Of a stretch of 64,000 bases of DNA, positions 63,099 to 64,000 are shown one piece after another. Position 1 is the stretch's first letter. Every line of letters begins with the position of its first letter. The DNA lies in NCBI RefSeq assembly GCF_001661265.1, contig NW_017567007.1:1-64000 (forward strand), written 5' to 3'. The translations under genes and the position numbers were made by a program. This stretch comes from Saitoella complicata NRRL Y-17804 (lineage: Eukaryota; Ascomycota; Saitoellomycetes; Saitoellales; Saitoellaceae). The notes beneath the pieces are model-generated. The model was not told where the DNA came from, made no database searches, and was given only the letters and a program-made list of their open reading frames with translations.

Positions 63099-63473
63099 AG
63101 AACTTGAGGAGAATATGTCGATCAACACGGGCACTTACAGCGGGTTTGAATGGTACCCGCCTTTTAGCGATCGGGCGTTTCTGGATTTAGATATGGAGTC
63201 TTGAATTTTCTTGTCTGGGATGATGTATAAATACACATATACCTTCTTAGAAAGACATTGACCGTTCGTTCCTTCTCAAAAAACAGGATGTGGATGCGGA
63301 TTCTTGATTGTCGATGTCTCAAGGTTCGTCTACGCGCACGGTCCGCCAATCGCGCACCGTTGTTCAGTACAGTACAAAGTGTATGGTCACAGGATAACCT
63401 GAGCACGCGCACGCATACGTATGGAAAAAGCGGCACGAGAGCGATGGTTGAGTCACGAGTTTGTATTGTCGTG

Positions 63474-63480
63474 TATTTAA
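63474..63480 (+). promoter_or_regulatory. TATA-like element upstream of the ammonia-lyase gene
   Basis: TATTTAA lies 45 bases before the ATG at 63525, in a region otherwise GC-rich. It is consistent with a core promoter and a short leader. Confidence 0.4.
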
Positions 63481-63524
63481 GGGCGTGGACGCGTCGTTCA
63501 TTGCCCGTCAATTGTTCTTGAACC

Positions 63525-64000
63525 ATGCCGAACTCGACACTACTCGCAGAATTTGCAGCCAGGCTCAAGTCACCTGGCCTTGAGAACGGAGACCGCAATG
63601 TTGTACTGGATGGCAATTCGCTCTCTCCTGGCGTCTTATACGATGTTGCCCACTCGGGTGTTCGCGTCTCTCTGTCGCCGCACACGAAGGCCCCTGTTGA
63701 CAACTGTGCCCAATGGCTGGAGGAGCAACTTGCCAAGGGCGAAGTCATCTACGGCGTGAACACTGGGTTCGGTGGTAGTGCAGATACGAGGACGAAGGAT
63801 ACATGGGGTCTACAGGCGTCGCTTATTAGGCACCTTAATGTCGGCGCATTGGAGGGTGGGAAGTTGGATGCAGCGGACGTCAGAGCAGCAATGTGCATTC
63901 GCGTCTCGTCCGCTCTTCATGGCGCTAGTGCGGTCCGTTGGTCGACAGTTCAGGTGATGGAGACAATGCTCAATGCCGGGGTTACGCCTGTCATCCCCCT
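63525..64000 (+). CDS. Phenylalanine/histidine ammonia-lyase, N-terminal part, cut by window end
   Basis: From the ATG at 63525 (AACC before it) the frame stays open for 158 codons to the window edge: MPNSTLLAEFAARLKSP and on. The conserved block IYGVNTGFGGSADTRTKD holds the catalytic Tyr of the aromatic ammonia-lyase family; GFGGSADTRT is typical of PAL. LIRHLNVGALEGG and ALHGASAVRWSTVQVMETML fit the helices before the active-site loop. The MIO-forming Ala-Ser-Gly would lie beyond position 64000, so activity cannot be judged. In most PALs the second block reads RGHSAVR where this has HGASAVR. Fungal PAL deaminates phenylalanine to cinnamate; a histidine or tyrosine preference cannot be excluded here. 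Confidence 0.82.
   Translation, partial: MPNSTLLAEFAARLKSPGLENGDRNVVLDGNSLSPGVLYDVAHSGVRVSLSPHTKAPVDNCAQWLEEQLAKGEVIYGVNTGFGGSADTRTKDTWGLQASLIRHLNVGALEGGKLDAADVRAAMCIRVSSALHGASAVRWSTVQVMETMLNAGVTPVIP

Noticed and set aside
61824-63134. Long minus-strand frame of 436 codons opposite the Tbf1-like gene
   Set aside because: It is antisense to a Gln/His-rich coding region, and its Leu/Arg/His-rich content is what the reverse of such codons gives. No domain is seen.
1-64000. CRISPR arrays, rRNA genes or riboswitches
   Set aside because: None seen by eye; CRISPR arrays would not be expected in a eukaryotic chromosome.

Overview
The window is one end of a fungal chromosome. It opens with 22 uninterrupted CCCTAA units, so the left edge is a telomere of the TTAGGG type. 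Genes carry short spliceosomal introns (about 50 to 85 nt, GTRNGT donors, CTRAY-like branch sites, YAG acceptors), but several very long coding regions have none. The gene content is fungal: a cell-wall alpha-1,3-glucan synthase, Kcs1, a Zn2Cys6 factor, a Tbf1-type telobox protein, a fungal FUSC-like transporter and a hybrid histidine kinase. I favour an intron-poor filamentous ascomycete. An intron-poor basidiomycete is not excluded, and no rRNA or other decisive marker is present.

Layout. 0-5.4 kb: telomere, then an mRNA-export adaptor (Yra1/ALY), TAF10 and a membrane-anchored histidine-acid-phosphatase-like protein. 5.9-7.5 kb: tRNA-Thr, a truncated Harbinger-type transposase and a short interstitial telomere repeat. 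7.6-10.7 kb: hybrid histidine kinase. 11-16.2 kb: a decayed island with a Tc1/mariner-like transposase remnant, a Cys-rich gene fragment, an LTR-element fossil (gag plus one LTR) and an interrupted frame of unknown origin. 16.3-23.5 kb: a disordered protein, then a carbohydrate cluster with divergent GH13 alpha-amylase and GH13 alpha-glucosidase followed by an MFS sugar transporter. 23.5-35.1 kb: a membrane RING protein, Kcs1, a SNF2-RING ATPase and a Zn2Cys6 factor. 35.4-38.1 kb: an aldehyde dehydrogenase bracketed by two inverted tRNA-Thr copies. 38.9-51.7 kb: FUSC/ArAE-type transporter, DUF3140 protein and alpha-1,3-glucan synthase. 51.7-59.4 kb: a 3-kb gene-free stretch, then a gene of a poorly characterised fungal family and its decayed tandem paralogue. 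59.6-64 kb: a Tbf1-like TTAGGG-binding protein and the start of a phenylalanine/histidine ammonia-lyase.

Themes. The amylase, glucosidase and transporter make a MAL-like sugar-use cluster. The intracellular-type amylase also belongs to a family that supports alpha-1,3-glucan synthesis in other fungi, and the glucan synthase lies 25 kb away. The main points for a second look are: an 804-nt intron in the Yra1/ALY gene, recalling the autoregulatory intron of yeast YRA1; core genes almost touching the telomere; a TTAGGG-binding protein gene with a perfect Tbf1-type site inside its first intron; and a candidate PD-(D/E)XK-like protein with a dead tandem copy. Many open frames in the window begin at TTG or GTG; starts here were moved to ATG codons, in some cases by proposing a short first exon. 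Exon joins are read by eye and were not checked against transcripts.
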